Below, piece by piece: positions 46,401 to 58,079 of a stretch of 64,000 nucleotides of DNA. Position 1 is the stretch's first letter. Each line of letters begins with the position of its first letter. The notes under the pieces are model-generated. The model had not been told where the DNA came from. It made no database searches and saw only the letters and a list, made by a program, of their open reading frames with translations. Position numbers and translations under genes: made by a program. This stretch comes from Oxytricha trifallax (taxonomy: Eukaryota > Ciliophora > Spirotrichea > Sporadotrichida > Oxytrichidae), in NCBI GenBank assembly GCA_000711775.1, contig ARYC01000819.1, positions 46,684 through 110,683 on the forward strand, in the 5' to 3' direction.

Positions 46401-46835
46401 AGCCTGGGTGGTGTGTCTGATTCGGATACTACACAATCAAATGACTAAAAATTAGAGATTAAAAGTGATATGAAAAATAATGATAATGATAAGGAAGTGC
46501 AGACTGATATTGATATAGGTGAAACTATCAGTTAGATAGAGGAGTTGCAGAAGAATTTTGAGGAGATGAAATAACAAAGAGATAAACTATAAAAATATTA
46601 ATAAATTTATGTGAAATATGGAGCTTGCAGAATTAAATAATAATAAATGCGAAATTGGAAAATTAAATTAAAATTTATATAAATATCAATATCTAATTCT
46701 TATATTAAAATTATTGTCATATAGAATATTTTTTTAATTTTTGTCTATATTTATACCAATAATTAAATAATATAATTACAATTTTAATATCTATTCAATA
46801 TATATATTTAGTTCTTAATAAATATTTAAATTTGA
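43425..46835 (+). CDS. Multi-exon protein with Ig-like/A9-like module and C-terminal coiled coil
   Basis: Starts MKNFLNKEKFTSTLSGAISK; an IES or intron at 43497-43590 (repeat ATA) joins ARTSI to ANVQNKNRDNQ. Introns at about 43730-43780 (GTAAGT), 43920-43979 (GTAAGT) and 44204-44263 (GTAGGT). The central domain reads FDFRLVGGPIHTDVLIASAT, LHCTWYNVSPITNEFKVIEN, ACYQPSIDDVGDRICVHAIP, which resembles the beta-sandwich A9 repeats of AIR9-type microtubule-associated proteins (WY...Y.P...DVG). A second domain (RFRIKDSQLKFISLTYSDQI, NNKIEVLLKNHFYGFFSLSS) is cut by the IES 44880-45297, followed by a very Gln/Asp-rich stretch and a coiled coil (LEHIKQQDDLISKLKSDITF, QIEELQKNFEEMKQQRDKL). Recognisable coding fades after about 46620; first in-frame TGA 46833. 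Family assignment is tentative. Confidence 0.7.
44880..45297. mobile_element. Inverted-repeat IES with internal ORF, pointer AATATTG
   Basis: AATATTG at 44873-44879 and 45291-45297 bounds 418 bases whose ends are inverted copies (GTAGGAATACATTCGATTTG against CAAATCGAATGTATTCCTAC), similar for about 50-60 bases inward. Removal joins VGDN to IDIQNHNDTLR in frame. It behaves as a small transposon now excised as an IES, and carries an ORF (44961-45197). Confidence 0.88.
44961..45197 (+). CDS. Small ORF inside an IES (candidate germline-limited gene), 78 aa
   Basis: ATG 44961 to TGA 45195. Begins MSANPNNIILSGQRTKIKTV and ends IAGSTVESIYF; the middle contains HPPSEKNPLYYFWELAQ and QNISLPGMIQEYCKQQSPAK. 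Codon use is less AT-extreme than its IES surroundings, and the composition (Pro, Trp, Tyr, Cys, balanced charges) is protein-like. It lies between the inverted repeats of the IES, so it would be lost from the macronucleus. The compact basic/helical sequence could be a DNA-binding protein or a remnant of a transposase, but no family is recognised. Confidence 0.55.
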
Positions 46836-47209
46836 TATCTGAGAAAAGGGTATAAATGAATCTTAAATTCAATTGTTAAAAATAAGATAATATTTGAATC
46901 AATTTTTATTTTAATTTTAAGCATTCAAAGCCATTTAAATAATTTATTTGAGATATGGAATGTTATTATAGTTTAAAGCTTACCTTATTATAGTATAGTT
47001 AAATCATGAAATTATGACTAAAAACTAAATTGATTTTAGTGATAAACCCAAACCTATAATAATAATATAAAATATTGCAAGGCTTCTCAATAAACCAAAT
47101 ACAATTGAGTGGATTTATTGTTTAACAGTTTTGAATTTAAGGAATTAATAAATTTGATCAAACCTTAGAGATCCTCAAATTCTGAAAACATTGAAACTTA
47201 AAGCTAGAA
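46836..47209. other. AT-rich DNA
   Basis: No gene, inverted repeat or pointer pair recognised. Confidence 0.5.
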
Positions 47210-47436
47210 AATATAATGATGAACTTTCAACTTCTTAGAGTCTATATTATTAATTTTATCAGGGTAAGCCTCTGCAAATGAAAATTTATCAGGCACACCT
47301 GGAGTACAGGATTTCAGAAGGTCTATGTGAGATTGCATACGAAACCATAATCAAACCAATAGATACAATCAATCAGCAACTTAGTTTAATAAAACTGAAA
47401 GAACAACCATATGACTCTAATCTTATGATTGTGTGA
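47210..47436 (+). CDS. Isolated coding segment, unknown
   Basis: Open to TGA 47434. The part from ATG 47278 (MKIYQAHLEYRISEGLCEIA then YETIIKPIDTINQQLSLIKL) has strongly protein-like composition in an AT-rich background. It may be the last MDS of the gene upstream or a lone MDS of another gene. It lies only about 55 bases before a TBE end fossil. Confidence 0.5.
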
Positions 47437-47492
47437 TATTATTAGAAAAACTTGCTTGCTATTCTCACCTAAACTACTTTTATTTAAATGAT

Positions 47493-47592
47493 AAACCCCT
47501 ACATAGAACCTAATAACTTCCTCAAAAAATTATGCCTTAATATTCTCCTTTTATATATAAAAACTCAACCAAACTACTAAAGGGGTTTCAAG
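47493..47592 (-). mobile_element. Fossil TBE terminus (right end)
   Basis: About 100 bases align with the complement of the left terminal repeat of the TBE at 62961 (shared AAACCC.TACATA, AAAACTCAA.CAAACTACT, AAA.GGGTTT), roughly three quarters identical by eye. The last telomere-like half repeat (TGGGGTTT) is gone and no transposase is attached. Confidence 0.75.
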
Positions 47593-47689
47593 TAAAGAAA
47601 GTTGTGAGTTCGAGTTAATAAGTCTAGGTGGTTAAAAATGTTAATTCATGAACATACTTTTTGGAACCTTGTTGATTAGTGTTTAACAA

Positions 47690-50000
47690 GCTACATGTGA
47701 ATTCATAATTTTTTTAATTCTATTTATTCTCTAGAATATTACAATCACCCACTATAATAAACTTTTCTACCAATTTATTATAAGTAAATAAGTAAAATAA
47801 ATCGTTTTTAAATCATTTCTTGCCACTTTATTTCTTCCTCTTTTTATCTTTTACTTACTACACATATTCCTCTTTATTCCTATTAAAACTATTAATAAAT
47901 GTACTGACTTCATTATCAACATAGTGATTGTATAATTTTACTTTTCTATCAAAACAAAACACGCCGTATTTATTAGTCACAAATAAGTTGTTTTAGCCCA
48001 CTTAAATCACATCTTGGATGTGTTTATCAAATTTTACTTTGTAAAGCTTTTCATTCTTTGATATTCCGTTTTTTAACTCGTTTTATATAATGGGGTATGG
48101 CAAAAAATAACAATTTATTATTAAAGAAAATAGTTAAAATGTACGAATATTCATATTGTAATTAAATCTATAAAAGGAAAGTCAATTTTCAAATAAATTA
48201 AATAATGGCTAGTTTATTAAATCTAATTACACAAAAGGCTAATATTTTTAGTTAAACTATTCATTGTAATTGTTTATATACATTCCAGGAATACTGGAGC
48301 TCCATAATGTGAAAAAGTAGCATTTAAATTATTTCTTAGTCACTGTATTTTTACCTTGATTTCCCTCATTTTATTGTTGAAATAAAATTATTATATTAAT
48401 GATCTTAAGAAATTCAAACTTAAGTTAAAATTCTTCAATATTAATCATTATTTTTAGATTATTTTTCAAGTAATTAATAACCAAATATCAACAAATTATT
48501 AGATGAAAAATTATACTGAAAAATTGGGTGGATATGTGAGTATTATGCTGGCATTCAAAATAACTTAAAATTAATTAAATTAAATTTAAAAATAGTTAAT
48601 ATAATAAATAAAAGTATTTATGATTCGTAACCCTAGATCGAGAATATTAGATTCTAATTTACCTTATAAATCTATAATTTCTTAATCTAAAATAAATATC
48701 TATTATAGGTCCCAATAATATATTTAAATTGTATTATAATTAAATAAAAATTTCTATTGTCTCTTGAGGCTTTAATTATTCTTTATTTTTGGAATAATGC
48801 CATCCTCCAAAAATATAAAGATTTTCATTAAAAACTGATGCTGAGCATCCATGTCTATTTAAAATTAAAATATTGTTGAGTCTAAAAATAATTATTATAA
48901 TGTTTTTTAAATCTATTTAGCTTCAATTGAATTGGTTTTAATTGATTTTAATCCAAAAGCACTCCATAATCATTAGTTAAACAATCAAATTTCATAATGT
49001 TTTTATCATATTTTATTGATTTAAAACCATTTTTGGCAGTTTATTTACTCTCTTGACTATCACCTTTAAATATATTCAAAAATCATTAAATAATATGTTT
49101 CAAAGAATAGTTAATAAATATTATATTATATTATCTTCAATTGAGTAGCCACCGATTCTAAGTATGTATCTAATTCCATATACGCAATAAGTCGATTCAT
49201 ATATGTTTTACACTTCAAATTTACCAATATTTTTGAATATATCGTTACAATGTGCAATTTTAGATATTTTTAGGATATTTTTAATGGGGTGCTACTGAAA
49301 TATATAGGTTCATGTCCCTCCACAACCAGTTATGATTTGATTTAAATGTTTTTTATGGAAGTTTATATAATAATTTAAGATAATAAAAACTTTTTATAAA
49401 ATTTACTTTTATTCCTTTATATAATATTAATTAAGTATATAGAATATTGTTTATAATAGATTTATTTTTTTTGAAAATTTATGCCTTTGTTTCTAATAAA
49501 ATATTTTTACTATAAAATTATTTAATTTTAATTATGATTCTATCAATAAACTTTAAGTTATCTGCATTTTTGTCGGGTTTAATTGTTTTTATCACATTTT
49601 TTTTCCACTTTTAATATTAACTTGAATAAAGAGCATTACCATAATCGTTGAATAGTTATTTTGGCTATGTTTAATATAGTACTATTTCAGTCCCATTTGT
49701 AATTTAATGTTTTATAAATTAACAATTTTCCCATTTAAATATTCTATCTCGTGACTAAATAATTTTATTTAATTACTTACATATTAAATTGCATATAAAA
49801 TTTGTAAGTTGATGAGGTTTCTTACTATTTTTATTGATGTTGGAAGTAAGTTAAATCTATTATTTATGTGAATCATTAATTTGAATCCTTCTTAAATCTC
49901 TAAAAAGCTACAGTTCTATGACTTCCTTGATTTATTCTTGACTCAGTAATTTATTAATGAAACTCATTGATCTTGGGATTATTCTTACATATGAAAGTCT
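47690..50000 (-). CDS. Kelch/propeller-family paralogue 3 (fragments)
   Basis: Minus-strand coding pieces separated by AT-rich inserts. At about 49985-49860: INQGSHRTVAFQRFKKD. At about 49660-49550: LFNDYGNALYSSQYQKWKKN. At about 49230-49130: VYGIRYILRIGGYSIEDN. At about 48840-48730: RHGCSASVFNENLYIFGGWH, a clear kelch repeat (R.HG.....N..Y.FGG). At 48110-47830: LKNGISKNEKLYKVKFDKHI and QNNLFVTNKYGVFCFDRKVK. Order and motifs parallel the paralogues at 52-56 kb and 58-63 kb. I could not define all junctions, so completeness and function are unknown. Confidence 0.55.
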
Positions 50001-51200
50001 ATTCAGTTACTATAAAATTATTTTTTTATTTAGTATTTAATTAATTGTTAAATTACATATAGATTTTTGATACTATAGCTAGATTTACTAAACTTAGCTT
50101 AGATAATTCACTATAATTTAGAAAGCTTGTGAATGGACAAGTTATTTCTTAGAATCTATCAATAATTATTGATTATTTTACATTTTTAGAAGTTTTTGTT
50201 AATTATCCTGTAAATAATTTTAGATTATTATAATTTACTGAATTTATAATTTTACAATCCAATGAGACTATAGACAATATTTATAAAAATAATGTAAAAA
50301 TCTACTCCTGGAAAATTTATTGATTTTAAATGAATTTTCTAAGTAATCTATATTAATCATATTATAGAACTATTCGCATGAACACTTCACAGCAAAGAAT
50401 TTAATAACAATTAAATAATAGTATAATAGATATAATTTATTTTACGATAAAAATATTTGAAATATAAATTGTATTCCTTAGTCAAATAAATGAGCAATAA
50501 TTATTAATATTTAATTAATAATTTATTTTATACAATAAGGTTAATGTGAATTTACAAATTAAATCCGATGTCAAATTAATAAAAATTTTAAGCATTAAAA
50601 ATATGATTTGATATATAATCTTTAAAATCATTTTTCAATTTATATTTTAATTTAATTGAAAAATATTATTATAACTGATTTTTAAATTAATTATTCATGG
50701 AGACAATAAAATATATATAATTATTGAGGAATAAGTTAAGTAATTTTTATATATCTTAAAAAAATATTCTTAGATAATCATAGCCAATTTATCTCAATCC
50801 CTATTGATAAAGCAATTTTATAAATACTTATTTTACAAATTCAAATTACATGTTTGATATGCTGCTTAGGCTATCCAATTTTCTATTTATCTGCAGTTAT
50901 TATTTAATGAATGGTTATTATTAAACTAATTTGAAATATTAAAATATAGTTTTAACAAGTTTAATTTCTGCAACACTCATCTTTGTACTTGCTTAGTCTA
51001 AGAAATATCTTTTTTTATTTTAATACTGGATTTTATTATAGAGTTATCTACATTTTACACTTAGTTATCGTTATTTAATTTCCCATTTTTTTGTATCTAA
51101 CTCTCTTTTGTGTTTAAATTTACATATTATACATTAAATAACAAAGATGATTTAATATAAATTTATGGCTTATTTTTAGCTGTATATAGCACTATTACCA
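50001..51200. other. AT-rich DNA, unresolved
   Basis: No long recognisable coding or inverted repeats. It may contain the 3' tail of paralogue 2 but I cannot support a call. Confidence 0.4.
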
Positions 51201-51219
51201 TAAATACTTGATTTTTATT

Positions 51220-54200
51220 TACTTTTAGTTTCCTTTGACTCTTCAATAACTTTATTTTTCTTATAAAAAACTTGGGTTTTCACGTCAGGACCCGACTTTT
51301 GAAGTCAAGATCAACTACATGTAGTCAGAATCCACCACACGTGACGTCAGTTTCAGATACATGACGCAGTATATACCATCTAATTTAATAGTTTCTTTTA
51401 CCATTAATTTCAATACTTTTTCATGTAAAAAATTAGGTCAATTTATTTAATAATTTTAATTTCTTTTTGATAAGTCTTTTTAGCATAAATGAAATAATTA
51501 AATGGCTTAATTTTACAGCAATTAATTTATTAAAATTATAATTTTGTATATTCAGTGATAATGAATAATAATTTAAATAATATAAGTTTTACTACAAAAA
51601 AATTAACATATCTATAATGTTTTTTAAAAGAACTAGTTAAATAACTATCAAATATAGTAATATTAAAACTAAACTCAAATATTATATAGATGAATTTCTT
51701 GTATTATTTAGATTATAAAAATCACTTCTATATTATAGAATTTACGTAAGATTAAATTGTAAAACTTATATAGCTAAACATATATTAATTCTTTTGTAAA
51801 TAAAATGTAAACTATAATAATTTTACGAAAAAATGAGTTTTAATAATAATTTCATAGATTTTTATAGCAAAAAGGATTTTAAAAATGTATTTATGCATAA
51901 AACAATCAGTAAGAAGTTAGTAGTATTTTTTAAACGAAGATATATACTATTTTTATAATGAAATTATTATCCTCAAAACTTCTAATATGTTGAAGATAAG
52001 GCTTGAATATCTTCAATTCTTCATTTTGAAATTAAATTTAAATATAAATAAATAAATTATATATTTAAATTTAATTTTAAGTACTTTATTGATCATTGTA
52101 CTTTCATCAAGACTCAACGTTTTAAAAGGTTGAAGTTTGAGCATTTGTATATAAAATTTAAATAAACTATAAATATAAGTACTCTGAAATATGTGGATTA
52201 ATTCAGCTATAAAAGTTTGTTTGAAATTTATATATTTATATATACTTATAATATTATAATTTTAATTAAAAAAGTATCGAATTAAATGTTGAAAAATAGA
52301 CTTTGAAGTCATATGGTGGATCCTCACATCTTGAATCGTATCCTTACGCCGTCAAGTGCGGAATTTGACGTTGAATGGTTTCTTGATGTCAGGCGTCGGA
52401 TCCTGACTTCAATACCCAAAAACTTATAAAACTAGCTTTTATTCTTTAATTCCATTATATGGTTTCTTTAGTAAAATTGATTTCAAATTTTTTACTATAT
52501 TTTTACCAGGAATGTAATATTGCGATGAGAAATGAGATCTAATAATTTTTAATTAAATTATAACATTCACATATAAACTTAAAATAGTACAAGATCTAAA
52601 ACTCCCATTATTTTAGGTTAATTAGATAAATTTAAGCGGCCATAATCATTCATTGCTATTAATTAATTTCCAGTTATTAGTATATCTTGATTACTTAAAC
52701 TATATTACATTTTTTCTACTTCAAAAGCAACTTTTAAAATTATGGTGAATTAATACATCATATTCCTTTAAAAAATTTACTTTTTTTTAATTATGAAAAA
52801 AAACTTGCTTAGTAAGATAATTTAAGCCTAAAGGATTTAATTATGGATGAGTTTTAAAGCTTAATTAGCACTTTAAGTTATTTTATTAATTAAATTTGGA
52901 GTCTTATGTATTTTTAGTGATATTTTAAGCTACTCGATATTGATCTTATGATTAAGGATTATTCTCTTAACCTACTGCTTCAAACTTAAATATCCCCTAT
53001 TTTCTGCCACAAATCATAAGATTAATATGGTCTTCGGGGAATTTTTACATATCATCGATCTAATGACAACTTAAAAACACATAGTTACAAATTATTTATA
53101 AATTAATAACTGAATTCTATAAGATTATAAAATTATTATTATAGTCATCATTAAAACAGGCACAAAAGCTCACATTCATAATAATTTGTGTAGAGAATAA
53201 AATTATAAGAACTTGATAAATTATATTTCATTGTGGAGCACTGGTTTTACAAGAAGTTTAAAGTATAAATATATTGATCTAACTTATATTTTAAAAAGGA
53301 TTAATTTGATAAGAATTTAGGCAAGTAACTACAGTTTACAAGTTGAGCATAATTCAATTCTATAATTATGTGAGTAGATTTAAAATTTAATATTGTTTCA
53401 ATTGTTTTTGTCAGATTATATATAACTCTGCTTCCTTAAAATTCAGTATAATCTAAAATTATAATTAAGATAAAACTCTTTAATTCACACATATATCAGT
53501 TTAAAAGCAAATAATTTTATAATAATGTTAACACAAGAATAACTAAACATAGCATATTTTTGTAAGCATAGCCTAGTAAAATTAAAAATTTCTATCGTTG
53601 TCAATAGGAATAATTTAAATATTAATTTTATTAAAAAATTGAATTATACTGAAATAAGATTAATTTTTAATTTGTTTTAAATAATATAATAAACTAAATT
53701 ATTGTTTAAATATAAATTGATTTGAAGAACTTGATTTTTAATTATATTATTCTAAATATTTTTTTACAAGTTTTATCCATACTCAAAGGATTTACTAAAA
53801 AAAAGTTTGATAAATTAATCTTAATTTTAAGAAATCCTCTTATCATATTCCAATGATAATAATAAGATAAAATAGATTAAGCAGCTATCTTTAAAGTTTT
53901 ATTGAACGAGTTCCTTAATACAACCTGTGAGTGGGATTGAATAAGATTTTTTATTATGGTAATTTATTTTACTGAATTAAATCCCTAACTTTTAATAAAT
54001 ATATCTTTTTTTTTCTTGAATAAAAGACTCTTCCAAGTATATATACTTTATTTTTTCTTTCTAATAATCTACAACCATTCAAAACCCCAAAACCCCTTAA
54101 TGAGTTTTATATGTGTTTTGATTGATTAGGGTAATGTTGGGGATTAGGGTTTCTTTTTGATTTGTTTCATTTTTGTTGTTATATTCAATGTTATTTATTA

Positions 54201-55850
54201 TTTTCATGGTTGAGATATTTAATATTTTTTTTTTACCATCACTACATCTACATAAATGCTATGAAGAAATGATTTCATTGCGAAAATTTTAATGATAGTA
54301 CATTAATTTTTTGGTTTGCATATTTAATTAGAATTGCTAATTTTATGAAGGCATCTTCTTTTTATTCTTAGAAACTCCATTATTTTAAATGTTTTGGTAC
54401 CAACTTTGAAAAAATTCAAATTGGTACTGGTACCAATTGGGTTTTGAACCATTTTGGAACTTTTCCATTAAAACCTCATTAATTTAAAAATAGGTACTAA
54501 TTAAGTTTTGGTACTATTAAATTGGCACCAATTAAAATTTAACAAATTTAGTACCGGTACTAATTAAATTAAAACAAATTTAGTACTAATATTATGGAAT
54601 TTAATTGGTTAAAATGGAAATCTATCTCTGAAATTTGATTCAGTTTTTGCAAACTTTCTCCATTTATCTTTACATGGTTGACCTCCTATAAGATACCCAC
54701 ATATAATAGGTGTCCTAAAATAAATAGAAATTAGAAATACAAAATTTTAAGATTGATTATAATACTTCTGGAACTAAATCATTACATGATTGTTGATATC
54801 AATCACCTTAAAATCACTCATTTTATACATATTTTTCATTTTAATTTTACTTATGTTACCAAACTTTTTTCTATTGGAAGAAAAAATCATAATAAAGAGC
54901 ACAAGCTAAAAGGAATTAAAGTGTTGAATTTATTTTGAAAATAGCTTTTTGTGTAAACTTCAAAAATATTTGTTCATAAATGCCAATTTTTTAAAAAGAT
55001 GCAATTATATATATAGATAAAAATGATCGGGAATAGTTATAACTTATGAAAAATATGTAAAACAGATAAAAATGTCTCTTAAACTTATCTTTTTTTAATA
55101 AAAATGCTATGATATGAATATAAATATGAAAACAAATAAGTTGAGTATTAAAATGATGATCATATTAAATTTCCAAAATTTCATGACAAGAGTAAAAATG
55201 ATACTTATTTACTAAAATAAACCCTAATCCCCAACATTACCCTCATCAATCAAAACACATATAAAACTCATTAAGGGGTTTTGGGGTTTTGATTCCTACC
55301 TTGAGTCAACTTAGTAAAATTATTTGAATTTAAGTATTGCTAAGATTCACAATCAAAAACCTGAAGGTCAAGATTGTAATCGAAAGATCTATCTTAATAT
55401 TTATTAAATATTTGTTGAATTAGTTTCTTTATTAAATTATTCAAGAAATATAATTATCAAAATAAATAAAATTATATCATAGTTTATAATGTTTAATGTC
55501 TAATATCTTAAGTATTTTTTCTTAAAAAACTAATTTAATAAAAGTTTTATACTTTCTTAAAGTTTTGAAATCCCCCTTTAAATAAAATATACTTAAAATA
55601 TTTCTTAGCTTATTTCTAAAGATAGCCTCCTGCCTGCATAATATATCTTCCCTATATTACTCCAAAACTAGCCCTATAGTAATTAGTAATCTTAAGTGTT
55701 GATATATTTGTTATAACAAAGGTACTTAAACATAATTTGTGGATAATTTTTTATTTTTCGTTTCTCTCGAATAAATAAAAAGATCCTACTACTGTGAAAA
55801 CTCTATCAACATTCAAACATTGAGGATTTAATATATTTATTTTAATCATG
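51220..55850 (-). CDS. Kelch/propeller-family paralogue 2, interrupted by a TBE and a second element
   Basis: Minus-strand pieces: 55830-55620 (LFERNEKQKIIHKLCLSTF ... FGVIQGRYIMQAGGYL), 55380-55295 (YNLDLQVFDCESQQYLNSNN, KLTQGRN), then the deleted TBE, then 54076-53980 (NGCRLLERKNKVYILGRVFY). Others are 53190-53140 (NVSFCACFNDDYNN), 52690-52600 (NQDILITGNQLIAMNDYGRL), 52535-52430 (SQYYIPGKNIVKNLKSILLK) and, beyond the 1.14-kb element, 51265-51215 (YKKNKVIEESKETK). Each matches a segment of paralogue 1. Removing the TBE with one ATT gives TQGRNGCRLLERK, aligned with SKGRHGCGLLERK of paralogue 1. Probably still functional after rearrangement. Confidence 0.6.
51274..52417. mobile_element. 1144-bp element with 8-bp target duplication AAAAACTT
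   Basis: AAAAACTT occurs at 51266-51273 and 52418-52425. Between them the ends are imperfect inverted repeats: left GGGTTTTCACGTCAGGACCC, right (complement) GGGTATTGAAGTCAGGATCC, continuing CGAC and GTCAAGA on both. The GC-rich ends hold many ACGTCA/TGACGT-like words (for example CACGTGACGTCAG) while the centre is AT-rich with no credible ORF. An 8-bp duplication fits hAT-type or related cut-and-paste elements. It interrupts paralogue 2. Confidence 0.75.
54080..55291 (-). mobile_element. Internally deleted TBE (1212 bp)
   Basis: Ends CAAAACCCCAAAACCCC at 54080 and its complement ending 55291, with about 73 bases of inverted repeat (one mismatch) and target duplication ATT (54077-54079, 55292-55294). 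Inside are only the GGTACC-rich tract and a CTCCTATAAGAT block, both found inverted in the full TBE near 11050-11380; all three genes are gone. It is a non-autonomous TBE sitting in a coding region of paralogue 2. Confidence 0.93.
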
Positions 55851-56088
55851 ATTACAAGAATTTCTTTGAATATTTTCATAATAAAATAAGTTTATATCTA
55901 TTTAAGATTTTTGATTAGTTTGTAATTCCATTTTAAAAAGCACTCACTTTCTGCTTGACATCCCACAGTTAATTAACTGGAAGCAAGTATACTCTTTTAA
56001 AGATAGTTTACTTTTTTAGATTTGAATATTTCACAGATATTCTATAAAGTCGTTTTTCTCCTAATTGCTTAATTGTACGATAAAAACT

Positions 56089-56726
56089 AAAAATTTTGGC
56101 TATGAGGTAGTATCCTCCCCCCCCATAATGTATACTTTTCTTTTTGTAGTCTGATAGAATTTTTGACGCTGAGTAATAGTAGCAGATAAACATGAAATGT
56201 GCGAGCAATAGTTTTCGAGCTATGGCCTCATCAAAATCACTTTTTATATATAAAAATCATTATAAATTTTAGTAAAAATTTCAAATTTTTCACAAAATTT
56301 AATTTCTCTAAAATTAATGATTTTAGCAGTTTTAACTATACTAACAAATTATATCTTATTTATTATAATTTTTATAAAGTGAATTTATAGTCATTATGAA
56401 AATCTTAAATGAAAGTTAAAATGATTTTTAAATCACTTTATAAAAATTATAATAAATAAGTTATAATTTGTTAATATAGTTAAAACTGCTAAAATCATTA
56501 ATTTTAGAGAAATTAAATTTTGTGAAAAATTTGAAATTATTTCTAAAATTTATAATGATTTTTATATATAAAAAGTGATTTTGATGAGGCCATAGCTCGA
56601 AAACTATTTCTCGCACATTTCATGTTTATCTGCTACTATTACTCAGCGTCAAAAATTCTATCAGACTACAAAAAGAAAAGTATACATTATGGGGGGGGAG
56701 GATACTACCTCATAGCCAAAATTTTG
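56089..56726. mobile_element. Foldback element with about 300-bp arms
   Basis: Left arm (about 56089-56390) and right arm (about 56420-56726) are near-perfect inverted copies, starting AAAATTTTGGCTATGAGGTA and ending with its complement; each contains a C8/G8 run and the CTCGAAAACTAT block. The spacer is about 30 bases. No pointer or ORF of its own was identified; open frames in the arms mirror each other and are artefacts of the inversion. Confidence 0.85.
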
Positions 56727-58079
56727 TTTTTCCAAATTATATATTTTATTTTATTAAGATTTAATAAATTCCTTGAAAAAAAGTTAAATGAAGAATTTCA
56801 AATTATAAATATATAATTTATAAAAAATTTTTATAAAATTACCTCTAATATAAAGACATTCTCAATTGAATTTTTGGAACCATTTTAAATTATTTTTGGT
56901 TTAAATCAGAATCTTATAAATTTATTAATTAAGGAGCGATTAATTAAGGTATTGTTTTGTTATAAGAGTTTGTGCAAAGTTGCATGCATTCGTTATAAAA
57001 AATGATTTGAAAATATATATAGAGAATTCATTATTCACTTAAAAGAATTGTCTCATATTTCATTAATTTTGTGTTGAAAGATTTTATCTATTATAATTTA
57101 ATATATCTAATTTTTTAAATCAAATTCATGCTATTTTAAGCAATTTTTTTAGTATAGACTTTTGCCATATTTTATTCATTATAAATATTATTATTTAAAT
57201 TATATATATTTAGACTCGCTCGGTATATAATAAATACTATAATATTACACTAAGCACTGATGAATGAAAAGCTATCTTAAAATCATTTATAAAAGCATTT
57301 TTTAAATTATTTCAATAATATAAATCTTGTGTGAGAGTTACATATTTTTTGTTTTATTTATAAATTTGGTTATTATAGATTTTTTTATTTTTATATTTTT
57401 AACTACTATTTAGGTTATTTCATTCATTTATTATTTGACACAAAATTAACTATTTCTTTATCTTATTTTACTCATGCTCAATATTTTCTCATATATTTAC
57501 ATTATTTCTAATAATATTTTGTTACAACTTAGATAAAATTTATTTTACTTTATTTAAACATTATTTATAATTATTTAATTAGAAAAAATAATTCTAAACA
57601 ACTCAATTTTATTTATTTCAGTGTTTTTTTGTAGAAAACATGTTTAAAATAAAGTTTTTTGGAAAATTTTATATTATGTTAATTCATAAAAATACTATAT
57701 TAATTCATATTCTATAAATTAAATGTGCTTAAATTATATGGTAATTTCATTATCATATTAAATTTCAAATTAAAGAAAATTTTATATTTAAAATAAATAA
57801 ATCTAAATGCCCAGCTAAAATGGGTTAAATATTTGAAATTAATAAATTTAAAGTGAAATTTTTGAAAAAATAAACATCTAAACATGATATTTATTGTTTT
57901 GATTTATATACTTCATAAATACTAATAAGCTCTTGTAAAAAGAAATATTAAGATATTTAATTTCAAAGTGTTGCTTAGTGTTATTATATTATAGACTACC
58001 CCCTAGCTTATATAACTCCAGTTTATTTAAATTATGTTAAATTTTAATAACTTATTAACAATTAATATTTAACAGTATT
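56727..58079. other. Very AT-rich DNA
   Basis: No gene, pointer or inverted repeat recognised. Confidence 0.5.

Noticed and set aside
56008-56816. Two similar small proteins on opposite strands (containing FICYYYSASKILSDYKKKS)
   Set aside because: They are mirror images produced by the inverted arms of the foldback element at 56089-56726, not independent genes.
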